The translations under genes were made by a program, and so were the position numbers. Shown piece after piece: positions 55,103-63,106 of a stretch of DNA of 64,000 bases (positions within the stretch are counted from its first letter, which is position 1; every line of letters starts with the position of its first letter). The notes beneath the pieces were generated by a model, which searched no databases, was not told the DNA's origin, and saw nothing but the letters and a program-made list of their open reading frames with translations. This DNA comes from Rhizorhapis suberifaciens (GTDB taxonomy: Bacteria; Pseudomonadota; Alphaproteobacteria; Sphingomonadales; Sphingomonadaceae). Where the stretch lies: contig NZ_JACHOV010000003.1 in assembly GCF_014200045.1 (NCBI RefSeq), positions 302,567 to 366,566 on the forward strand, written 5' to 3'.

Positions 55103-56566
55103 GTGACCAAGAAAATAAGTCCAAGATCGCGCAAGGTTCGCATTTTGGCGACGCTGGGCCCGGCCAGCAACAGCCCTGAAATGATCCGCAAGCTGTATTT
55201 AGCAGGGGCTGATGCCTTCCGGATCAACATGAGCCATGGCGATCATGCCGACCATGCTGCCCGGATAGAAGCCATAAGGGGGCTGGAGAAGGAATTCGGC
55301 CGTCCCACCACCATATTGGCCGATCTTCAGGGGCCAAAACTGCGCGTCGGCACATTTGCCGACGGTGTCGCCGTTCTGAAGGTCGGAGCGAAGTTCAGGC
55401 TGGACCGCGATGAAACACCAGGCGATGCGACCCGGGTCAACCTGCCTCATCCAGAGATTTATGAGGCATTGGAGCCGGAGACCCGGCTGCTGCTCGACGA
55501 CGGAAAAATGGTGTTGCGCGTCAAGTCGGTGACGCATGATCGTATCGAGACGGTGGTCGAGGTTGGCGGGGCGCTATCCAACCGCAAGGGCGTCAACATT
55601 CCCGATGTCGTGGTGCCGCTCGCAGCCCTGACCCACAAGGATCGTCGAGACCTCGCGTTCGCGATGCAGCAAAAGGTCGACTGGGTCGCGCTGTCCTTCG
55701 TGCAGAGGCCGGAGGATCTCGCCGAAGCCAGGCGGCTGATGGGCGGCTATGGCGCGCTGCTCGCCAAGATTGAAAAGCCCGCCGCCGTGCAGCGCCTGGA
55801 CGAGATATTGGAGGTTTGCGACGCGGTGATGGTGGCGCGCGGCGACCTGGGTGTTGAACTGCCGCCTCAGGCCGTGCCGCCGCTGCAGAAACATATCGTG
55901 GCTAGCGCTCGCCGCGTTGGTAAACCTGTCGTCGTCGCGACGCAGATGCTCGAATCGATGATCAAGTCGCCGACCCCCACTCGCGCGGAAGTGTCGGACG
56001 TCGCAACCGCCGTTTACGATGGGGCCGACACGATCATGCTGTCCGCTGAAACCGCCGCCGGGGACTGGCCGGAAGAAACGGTCACCATCATGAACAGCAT
56101 CGCGCATAGCGTGGAACGCGACCCCGGCTATTTCGCGCGGCTTCATTTTACCGAAACGAAGCCGGATGCCACCACCGCCGACGCGCTGGCAGAAGCGGCT
56201 GACAGCATTACCCGCACGGTTTCGGCAAGCGCGATCATCTGCTTCACCGCTTCAGGCAGCACGGTGCGCCGCGTATCCCGTGAAAGGCCCGTTCCGCCTA
56301 TCCTGACCTTGACCCCGCGCCTCGATACCGCCCGGCGCATGGGCCTGCTCTGGGGGGTTCATGCCGTCCGGACCAAGGACATCGGCAGCTTTGAGGAAAT
56401 GATCGCCAAGGGTCGTCGCATGGCGCTGCGCAGCGGCGTTGCCACGGCGGGCGACAAGGTCATCATGGTTGCGGGCGTTCCCTTCGGTACGCCGGGTTCC
56501 ACCAATGTGCTTCATGTGGCGACGATCACGGGCGATGAATTGAAAGGACGCGACGAGGGAGAATGA
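55103..56566 (+). CDS. pyk: Pyruvate kinase
   Basis: A 487-residue glycolytic enzyme making ATP and pyruvate from phosphoenolpyruvate. R-I-N-M-S-H-G (about 39-45), A-D-L-Q-G-P-K-L-R (about 74-82), the catalytic Lys in A-K-I-E-K-P and M-V-A-R-G-D-L-G-V-E-L signature are clear. GTG start with AGGAG six bases upstream. A Rossmann-like C-terminal domain includes the nucleotide-type T-A-S-G-S-T. ppc follows 80 bp behind, so the PEP node is clustered. Confidence 0.97.
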   Translation: MTKKISPRSRKVRILATLGPASNSPEMIRKLYLAGADAFRINMSHGDHADHAARIEAIRGLEKEFGRPTTILADLQGPKLRVGTFADGVAVLKVGAKFRLDRDETPGDATRVNLPHPEIYEALEPETRLLLDDGKMVLRVKSVTHDRIETVVEVGGALSNRKGVNIPDVVVPLAALTHKDRRDLAFAMQQKVDWVALSFVQRPEDLAEARRLMGGYGALLAKIEKPAAVQRLDEILEVCDAVMVARGDLGVELPPQAVPPLQKHIVASARRVGKPVVVATQMLESMIKSPTPTRAEVSDVATAVYDGADTIMLSAETAAGDWPEETVTIMNSIAHSVERDPGYFARLHFTETKPDATTADALAEAADSITRTVSASAIICFTASGSTVRRVSRERPVPPILTLTPRLDTARRMGLLWGVHAVRTKDIGSFEEMIAKGRRMALRSGVATAGDKVIMVAGVPFGTPGSTNVLHVATITGDELKGRDEGE

Positions 56567-56646
56567 GGCGGGCGCAGTCCTTTTCCGAAATCTAGGAACG
56601 TCCTTCCGGCCTTGATTCTTCTCCTGTTGCGGCGCAGCATAAACCT

Positions 56647-59331
56647 ATGGCGACTAATCAACTTATCACGCAAAATCCGGACGTCCGTTTCTTGGGACGC
56701 CTTTTGGGAGACGTGATTCGCGCCTATGGCGGCGACAAGCTGTACCGTCAGACCGAATATATCCGTTCCGCGTCGGTCGACCGCGCGCGGGGAGTGGCAG
56801 GCGCGGATGTGGTCGATCCCGGCCTTGATGCCCTGAGCCTTGATGACACCATCAATTTCGTGCGGGGCTTCATGCTTTTTTCGATGCTCGCCAATCTGGC
56901 CGAGGATCGGCAGGGCGTGACGGTGGAACCCGGCGCGGATGTGGCCTCCGCGCTCAAGCGCTTGAAAGAGCATGGCGTTGACGCCGATCAGGTCATGGCG
57001 CTGCTCGAAAAGGCCTTGATCGTTCCTGTTCTCACGGCGCACCCGACCGAGGTGCGGCGCAAGAGCATGATCGACCATAAGAACCGCATCGCTGAACTCA
57101 TGCGGATGAGGGATGCAGGCCTTACTGAAACTGACGTGAACGATAATATCGAAGAAGCGATATATCGTCAGGTTGCTTTGCTCTGGCAGACTCGTCCGCT
57201 TCGGCGCGAGCGCCTCTTTGTGGCGGATGAGGTGGAAAATGCTCTCACGTACCTCAGCGAGGTTTTCCTGCCTGCGCTACCCGCGCTCTATGCCCGATGG
57301 GAGCGGGAGCTTGGCCACCGCCCGCCAAGTTTTCTGCGTGTGGGAAGCTGGATCGGCGGCGATCGCGACGGCAATCCTCATGTGAATGCGGAGTCGTTGC
57401 GCCTCGCTTTGTCGCGCGCTTGTGCGTCTGCCATCGCTCATTATCTCGACGCGCTCCATGCGCTGGGCGCAGAGCTTTCCATCTCCACCGAGATCGCCGA
57501 GGTGCCGGAGGCGGTGCAAGCATTGGCGGACAAGAGCGGCGATGATGCCCTTAGCCGCAAGGATGAGCCCTATCGGCGGGCCATATCGGGCATATATGCG
57601 CGCCTTTCGGCTACATATGAGAAGCTGTGCGGCAAGGCTCCGCCGCGGCCCAGTGCCTTGCCGGCGGAACCCTATGAATCGCCCGGCGAACTTCGCTGCG
57701 ACCTTGTCACCGTGGCGGCTGGTCTCAGGAGCAAGGGCGATGGCGCGCTTGCCACCGGCGGCGCGCTGGGACGGCTTATCCGCGCCGTGGAGACCTTCGG
57801 CTTTCATCTCGCTACGCTGGATCTGCGGCAGAACAGTGATGTGCATGAGCGCGTCGTTGCGGAATTGTTGAAGGAAGCGGGTGCCGAGGCCGACTATAAG
57901 AGCCTGGATGAATACGCCCGTATCGCGCTGCTGCGCAAGGAACTGTCCACCAACCGACCGCTCGGCAGCCGCTTTGCCCAATATTCGCAGGAAACTACTT
58001 CGGAACTGGAGATCATTCACGCGGCGGCGGAGGCGCACCGAATATATGGGCCGCAATCCATCATCGCCTATAATATCAGCAAGGCCGAAAGCGTGTCCGA
58101 CCTTTTGGAGGTCAACATCCTGTTGAAGGAGGCTGGTCTTTGGCGCGCGGCGGAGAACGAGCAAGAGTCCTATGCGCCGATCATGGCAGTGCCGCTATTC
58201 GAAACCGTGGCAGACCTTGAAAACGCGCCTGAAGTCATGGCTGCCTATTTCGGCCTGCCGGAAATCGATGCTCTGGTGACGGCGCGTGGGCATCAAGAGG
58301 TGATGATCGGCTATTCCGACAGCAACAAGGACGGCGGCTATCTGACCTCCACCTGGTGCCTCCATCAGGCTAGCAAGGCGCTGGAGTCGATCTTTGCGCG
58401 CGCCGGAACGGCGATGCAGCTTTTCCACGGCCGTGGCGGCGCGGTGGGCCGGGGCGGCGGCTCCTCTTTCGCCGCGATCCGTGCGCAACCGCCGGGCACG
58501 GTGCAGGGGCGCATCCGCATTACCGAACAAGGCGAAGTTATTGCCGCCAAATATGGCACGCGCGATGTCGCCATGGCCAATCTGGAGGCAATGACCAGCG
58601 CCACCCTTCTCGCCAGCCTGGAGCCGGAGGCGCTGTCGGATCGCGACGCCGCGCGCTTCTCCACGGCTATGGACCAGCTGTCTGCGTCTGCCTTTGCCGC
58701 CTATCGCGGGCTTGTCTATGATACGAAGGGGTTTCGCGACTTCTTCCGTCAGATGACCCCGATTTCGGAAATAGCAGGTCTCAAGATCGGATCGCGTCCG
58801 TCCAGCCGGACCAAGAGCAACCGGATAGAGGATTTGCGCGCCATCCCCTGGGTGTTCAGCTGGGCGCAAGCTCGCGTCATGCTTCCCGGCTGGTTTGGGG
58901 TGGGACAGGCGCTCGCCGCTTTTAAGGATAAGGCGCTGCTTGCCGACATGGCGAATATCTGGCCCTTTTTCCAAGCGACCCTGGCCAATATGGAAATGGT
59001 GTTGGCGAAATCCGACATGGCGCTGGCCGCGCGTTATGCGGGCCTTGTGAACGATCAGCAGCAGGGCCAGGCGATCTTTGGCCGTATCCGTGAGGGGTGG
59101 CAGCAGGCGCATGACGGACTGCTCGCGATCACTGGTCAGTCCCGCCTGTTGGAAAACAACGCGGCGCTCGACACCTCCATACGCCTCCGCCTCCCCTATA
59201 TTGAGCCACTGAACCTGTTGCAGATCGAGATGCTCAAGCGACACCGCAGCGGAGAGAGTGATCCCCGAATACGGGAGGGCATTGAGTTGTCGATCAACGC
59301 GATCGCGACGGCGCTGCGAAATAGTGGGTGA
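56647..59331 (+). CDS. ppc: Phosphoenolpyruvate carboxylase
   Basis: An 894-residue enzyme making oxaloacetate from PEP and bicarbonate to refill the TCA cycle. V-L-T-A-H-P-T-E (about 128-135) carries the catalytic His, followed by G-G-D-R-D-G-N-P (about 238-245) and L-F-H-G-R-G-G-A-V-G-R-G-G-G (about 595-608). The C-terminus reads A-L-R-N-S-G rather than Q-R-N-T-G, a mild deviation from the universal end. Same strand as pyk. Confidence 0.97.
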   Translation: MATNQLITQNPDVRFLGRLLGDVIRAYGGDKLYRQTEYIRSASVDRARGVAGADVVDPGLDALSLDDTINFVRGFMLFSMLANLAEDRQGVTVEPGADVASALKRLKEHGVDADQVMALLEKALIVPVLTAHPTEVRRKSMIDHKNRIAELMRMRDAGLTETDVNDNIEEAIYRQVALLWQTRPLRRERLFVADEVENALTYLSEVFLPALPALYARWERELGHRPPSFLRVGSWIGGDRDGNPHVNAESLRLALSRACASAIAHYLDALHALGAELSISTEIAEVPEAVQALADKSGDDALSRKDEPYRRAISGIYARLSATYEKLCGKAPPRPSALPAEPYESPGELRCDLVTVAAGLRSKGDGALATGGALGRLIRAVETFGFHLATLDLRQNSDVHERVVAELLKEAGAEADYKSLDEYARIALLRKELSTNRPLGSRFAQYSQETTSELEIIHAAAEAHRIYGPQSIIAYNISKAESVSDLLEVNILLKEAGLWRAAENEQESYAPIMAVPLFETVADLENAPEVMAAYFGLPEIDALVTARGHQEVMIGYSDSNKDGGYLTSTWCLHQASKALESIFARAGTAMQLFHGRGGAVGRGGGSSFAAIRAQPPGTVQGRIRITEQGEVIAAKYGTRDVAMANLEAMTSATLLASLEPEALSDRDAARFSTAMDQLSASAFAAYRGLVYDTKGFRDFFRQMTPISEIAGLKIGSRPSSRTKSNRIEDLRAIPWVFSWAQARVMLPGWFGVGQALAAFKDKALLADMANIWPFFQATLANMEMVLAKSDMALAARYAGLVNDQQQGQAIFGRIREGWQQAHDGLLAITGQSRLLENNAALDTSIRLRLPYIEPLNLLQIEMLKRHRSGESDPRIREGIELSINAIATALRNSG

Positions 59332-59543
59332 GGGCGGGACACTACCATTCCGCTTCTGTAAGCGGTAAGGCGCTTGACGGAGATCATTTTTAGCCAGCCG
59401 CCATGCGACTATGAAGAATTCATGGCACATTATTGAGGCAAAGAGGTGCAATTGCGAATGGTCCTCGCTTCGTTTCATACCAGCCCCACAGTCCCAGCCA
59501 TGCGGAGTCCACGGATGGTGCGCGGCTCTCAACTCATTTCCCC

Positions 59544-60329
59544 TCAGCGCTGCGGCTCGTCCGCAAGCTCGACCCAGACTGGCGCATGGTCGCTGGCCTT
59601 CTCCCATCCTCGGACACTTGAATCCACCTGGGCGTCGACCAGCCTGTCTGCCAGTTGCGGGCTGAGGAGCAGGTGGTCAATGCGCAGGCCAGCGTCACGC
59701 CCATAGGCATTCCGAAAATAGTCCCAGAAAGTGTATATCACCTCATTTGGGTGAAGCGTGCGCAGGGCATCCGTCCAGCCTTGGCTGATCAGCCGAAAAA
59801 AGGCGGCCTTTACCTCCGGCGCGAATAGGGCATCGTCCAGCCAGCGCTCGGGTTTGTAGACATCAAGATCGGTTGGCATGACGTTGAAGTCGCCCACCAG
59901 CATTACCGGCAAGCCAGAGCCGATCAGTTCAGCGGCATGATCGATGAGGCGATCGAACCACCGCAACTTATAGTCGAATTTCGGACCGGGGCGGGGGTTG
60001 CCGTTGGGAAGATAGATGCCGCCGATCAGGATGCCGTTGATGGCAGCCTCGATATAGCGGCTTTGCGTGCCATCCGGATCGTTGGGAAGGCCGCGTCGGG
60101 TTTCATGAATTGCTCCCACCCGGCTCAGGATCGCGACGCCGTTCCAGCTCTTCTGGCCATGCCAGATCGCCTCATATCCAAGATCGCGAATTGCCCCTTC
60201 TGGAAACTTCTCCTGCGGTGCCTTCAACTCTTGCAGGCAGACGATGTCGGGCCGTTCCTCCTTAAGCCATCGGAGCAGGACCGGGAGGCGGCCATTAACG
60301 CCGTTCACGTTGAAGGTCGCGATCTTCAT
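59544..60329 (-). CDS. xthA: Exodeoxyribonuclease III
   Basis: A 261-residue AP endonuclease/3'-5' exonuclease for base-excision repair. M-K-I-A-T-F-N-V-N-G-V-N-G-R, C-L-Q-E-L-K (Mg-binding Glu), G-D-F-N-V-M (Asp-Asn pair) and S-D-H-A-P-V-W near the end (catalytic His) are present. The 212 bp between it and ppc hold no gene. It is a single gene. Confidence 0.95.
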   Translation of the reverse strand: MKIATFNVNGVNGRLPVLLRWLKEERPDIVCLQELKAPQEKFPEGAIRDLGYEAIWHGQKSWNGVAILSRVGAIHETRRGLPNDPDGTQSRYIEAAINGILIGGIYLPNGNPRPGPKFDYKLRWFDRLIDHAAELIGSGLPVMLVGDFNVMPTDLDVYKPERWLDDALFAPEVKAAFFRLISQGWTDALRTLHPNEVIYTFWDYFRNAYGRDAGLRIDHLLLSPQLADRLVDAQVDSSVRGWEKASDHAPVWVELADEPQR

Positions 60330-61196
60330 CTTCGAGCCGGCACCCTATCAGGAAAAGGCAGAGGAGGCGAGCGGCGGCTTTTTCGGCGGCGCCCCGCATA
60401 AACTGCGGCAGGACAGGGCTATGGCTCAGGCACGAAGTTCACAAGAAAAGGCCGATGGTTTATCCGCAGCGGATGAAACTGCCAAAGACCCCTTAAAAAA
60501 GGCCCGGCCGAAGCCGGGTCAGCTCAGGGTCGCCACAGAAAAAACCATCTGCTAAATAATCGGTTCCACCTTCCTCAAGATAATTGAGTGAATTGGCCAG
60601 GGTGCTCGTGGCACTAACTTGAGTATATGCCTTTTGTTATAGATCAAGGCGTATCCAAATAGTCTTTATAGGAACTATGTTGTGCACTTCTACGCCATAA
60701 AAGTCGGAATGTTAGCAAAAATTACAACTATACGTTGTGCTCGTCTTCATGGAAGCTCTCACTCATGGACGAATACCTTCGGCAGCGCGGGCGGTGGCTA
60801 CTAAAGCGAAAGCGTCGTTCTCGCTGGCGTTGCATCCTTTTGGTGATGCTGGAAGGGCCGATAATCGGCTTGGCCTGGGCCAGTGCAAATTCCTCTGAAC
60901 TTGAAACAGGAACAAGCGCTGCTGCTTTTGGTTTTCCGGCGGAGCACCGTTTTAGAAACTGCGTCGATGCCCGACTGGCGGGGAGGGGACCAATATTTCA
61001 TGGCGAAGCCGACTATCGTTCGATCCTTGACGGACAATGATGGGATCGCATGTGAGCCGGCCATCGACCAATTATTTTAGGGCGGCTCCTCAACCTTACT
61101 GCTTCCGTTTCTCGGCCGCATTCAGATTGTGCTCGTCATAACCGTGAAGCGCTCTATGAGGCATGGCATTCCCATGCTTCCAAAGCCGCCGCCTTA
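60330..61196. other. Gene-poor, partly AT-rich stretch
   Basis: Open frames of 65-100 codons on plus (60735-61080) and minus (60801-61064) have no ribosome site or family match. A 44-codon frame from ATG 60421 has AGGACAGGG ahead but translates through a terminator hairpin, and I do not call it. An ACAAC/GTTGT inverted repeat lies at 60724-60738 and a longer imperfect one at 60627-60654. 60560-60760 is AT-richer than its surroundings. Confidence 0.4.
60495..60518 (-). terminator. Orphan intrinsic terminator on the minus strand
   Basis: On the minus strand CCCGGC-TTCG-GCCGGG (a TTCG tetraloop) is followed by CC and TTTTTT. No recognised gene ends here. The transcript that stops at this point would start somewhere in 60520-61080 and may be a small RNA. 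Confidence 0.7.
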
Positions 61197-61640
61197 TCAC
61201 GCCGCCTGGGTGTACAACGCAGTTTCGCGGGCAATCAGCACATCTGCCAAAAACCAAAAGGCTTCTCCCCAGGCTGCGAGCACGGCATCGTCAATCGCAT
61301 CACCCAGTACATCCTTTATTGCCGGCAACAGGGCATTGGCGACCGCCGGGTAATGTTCCGGCCTGACGTTGGTTTCAACATGCCGCGCGGCCATTCGTTC
61401 GATGGCGGGTACGAGTGCCCCAAGCTTATCGGCATTTTCGGCGAAAGCCAGGATGGCCGCCGCAAGCCGCTTCGGTTGTTCGCCAGTTTGTTGTGCGGCC
61501 TCGTCGAATAGCGCCTTGATAGCCGGGTCGACGAACAAGCGTTCATACATGCGCGTGGTGATGGCGACGCCATGCTGGCGAAGAGACGGAGCGGTGGATT
61601 TGATGATGGCGATGGTTTCCGACGAAAGCGGCTTTGGCAC
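61197..61640 (-). CDS. Single-domain globin (flavohaemoglobin-like)
   Basis: A 147-residue globin. The GTG start at 61640 has AGGAG six bases upstream, and places the family N-terminus L-S-S-E-T-I-A-I-I-K-S-T-A-P just after it. Haem contacts: Tyr B10 near Y32 (M-Y-E-R-L-F), proximal His near H87 (A-A-R-H-V-E-T), then H-Y-P-A-V-A-N-A-L-L and W-G-E-A-F-W-F helix. There is no FAD reductase domain, so it resembles Vitreoscilla-type haemoglobin. Likely role: O2 delivery or NO dioxygenation with a separate reductase. A longer 203-codon frame is open but has no better start. Confidence 0.88.
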   Translation of the reverse strand: MPKPLSSETIAIIKSTAPSLRQHGVAITTRMYERLFVDPAIKALFDEAAQQTGEQPKRLAAAILAFAENADKLGALVPAIERMAARHVETNVRPEHYPAVANALLPAIKDVLGDAIDDAVLAAWGEAFWFLADVLIARETALYTQAA

Positions 61641-62066
61641 AGCTGTCTCCTTCGGGCGAAGCCCGCTTGCTGGTGATAGGACCCGGACGGGTTCCCGACT
61701 TCTACCGGCCGCCACATCACGCGAAATACGGGCTAATACGTAGATGGGGAAATGCATCTCAGAGCACCCGCGTTCGCGGCAGTCGTGGAACGGATCCAGC
61801 GCGTCCAACCAAGCTGGATGCGGAATTTGTCGTTCGGCTCAGTCGCACATGGTTTATGTCCGTGCGGCGTTACGACCCCGCCTTTGGTGCAATAGAGATG
61901 AAACGCCCATTGTTTCTATAGACCCTGGGCGGTGTTCTGCTGTTCACCTGGCAGACGCGGGGGGGGGGGGGGGGGACGCTTGAGGCCAAGATGTTCGCAG
62001 CATGGCGCCCTCATATTCGCGGCGGAACAATCCCCGACGCTGCACTTTAGCCCGCAATGTGGCGCT
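61641..62066. other. Gap between globin and glutathione transferase genes
   Basis: An AGATG/CATCT inverted repeat at 61742-61759 with GATGCATTT on the minus strand lies about 100 bp upstream of the globin start. A 17-base G run occurs at 61959-61975. Frames of 75-95 codons here have no ribosome site. Confidence 0.45.
61959..61975. repeat. Poly-G run of 17
   Basis: Seventeen consecutive G residues, in non-coding DNA just downstream of the glutathione transferase stop. Such a long run is rare and either unstable in the cell or an assembly weak point. Confidence 0.8.
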
Positions 62067-62735
62067 CTATATCCTCTGGCAAAACATCTTGTCCGCTGCG
62101 ATTCTTGACGCAGGAATGTCAGAGACGGTCGCGCGCCACGCATGGAGAGCAGTCAATTCGGGGGCGATCGGCAGTGCGACCGCATCGGCGAACATAAGAC
62201 CGCTGAACAAGGTTATATCCGCCATCGAAAATTTCTCTCCGGCAAGGAAAGGCTGTTTGGCCAGAAGCTCGTCGAAATAGGCCATATTCTTCACCGCATA
62301 TGCGCCGCGCCGCTGGCCCCACTCGTGTGCGCCCTCCCAGTCGGGCATGCGCCAAGGACGCAATGCAGGTCCAAGACCCGGCGTACCGTAATGAAAATAA
62401 TCATCGACGGCGTCGAGCACCATCATCTCAGCCCGGCGCTGCATCATATGGATCAATCCCTTTTCTCGCGGGGTGCGGCCTGTAAGTGTCGGGTTGCCGT
62501 CGAGATTGTCCAGATATTCGGTGATGGCTGCCGATTCGGAAATGATGGTACCGTCCTCAAGCTCCAGGACCGGTATCTTGCCGATCGGGTTCATGGCCAG
62601 GAACGAATCCTGCTTTTGCTGCGCCGAAATCAGGTCGACGCTGACGAAATCGATCTGATCCTCGAGCCCTTTTTCGGCGATTACAATGCGGACGCGCGCC
62701 GGGTGAGGGGCGCCTTGGCGGTCATATATCTTCAC
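62067..62735 (-). CDS. Glutathione S-transferase
   Basis: A 222-residue cytosolic enzyme. Thioredoxin-like N-terminal domain (about 1-80) with M-N-P-I-G-K-I-P-V-L and E-D-G-T-I-I-S-E-S-A-A-I (glutathione binding), and all-helical C-terminal domain (P-F-L-A-G-E-K-F-S-M-A-D-I-T-L). GTG start at 62735 with AGGA about eight bases before. The residue at the catalytic position (R-Q-G-A-P-H-P) is neither the usual Tyr nor Ser pattern, so the class is unclear. An 18-bp operator-like palindrome lies directly upstream. Confidence 0.88.
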   Translation of the reverse strand: MKIYDRQGAPHPARVRIVIAEKGLEDQIDFVSVDLISAQQKQDSFLAMNPIGKIPVLELEDGTIISESAAITEYLDNLDGNPTLTGRTPREKGLIHMMQRRAEMMVLDAVDDYFHYGTPGLGPALRPWRMPDWEGAHEWGQRRGAYAVKNMAYFDELLAKQPFLAGEKFSMADITLFSGLMFADAVALPIAPELTALHAWRATVSDIPASRIAADKMFCQRI

Positions 62736-62749
62736 AACTTGATTCCTGC

Positions 62750-62767
62750 CTACCTATCGATAGCTAG
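62750..62767. promoter_or_regulatory. Palindromic operator-like site upstream of the glutathione transferase gene
   Basis: CTACCTATCGATAGCTAG is an 18-bp inverted repeat with one mismatched pair, its core being CTATCGATAG. It ends 15 bp from the GTG start. A related GCTATCGAT occurs at about 62822. The size fits a TetR- or MarR-family site; no such regulator is next to it. Confidence 0.5.
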
Positions 62768-63106
62768 TGTGGTTACTCATATCGTTTCTGGTGTCAATGC
62801 CTAGCTGTCGTGCGCATGTAAGCTATCGATCCTGGCTGGCGATCAGTGCCAGCAAGGATAATCTAGGCCCATTTGGCCAGTGAACATGCCTACATTAAAA
62901 CCCATCCGGTTGGCGGTTTGGGAAGCGGACGATCTTGCCGATGTTTCCGCCCCAGATAGTGTCACCGGCGTAAGCAGGTCAGGAACATCGGCGCGCGCGT
63001 GAATGTTCAGAAGGGCCGGGGGCGCTGCCCCCGGCCTATCTCCTGCCGATGGTCCGTCGCTTGAAGCTTGCTCAGCGGCTGTACAACTCGATGCCGCAGA
63101 CGGTTT
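62768..63106. other. Intergenic DNA with a possible oxidoreductase scrap and a hairpin
   Basis: On the minus strand 62895-62963 reads W-G-G-N-I-G-K-I-V-R-F-P and stops, resembling the tail of a medium-chain reductase, but a stop codon lies just upstream. At 63014-63036 GGCCGGGGGC and GCCCCCGGCC form a perfect 10-bp stem around GCT; no T-run follows, so it may be a weak terminator for the acyl-CoA dehydrogenase gene. Confidence 0.3.

Noticed and set aside
60421..60555. 44-codon frame with a fair ribosome site
   Set aside because: It translates straight through a strong minus-strand terminator and looks like chance.
61916..62143. 75-codon minus frame containing a polyproline run
   Set aside because: The prolines come from the G homopolymer, and the frame overlaps the end of the glutathione transferase gene.
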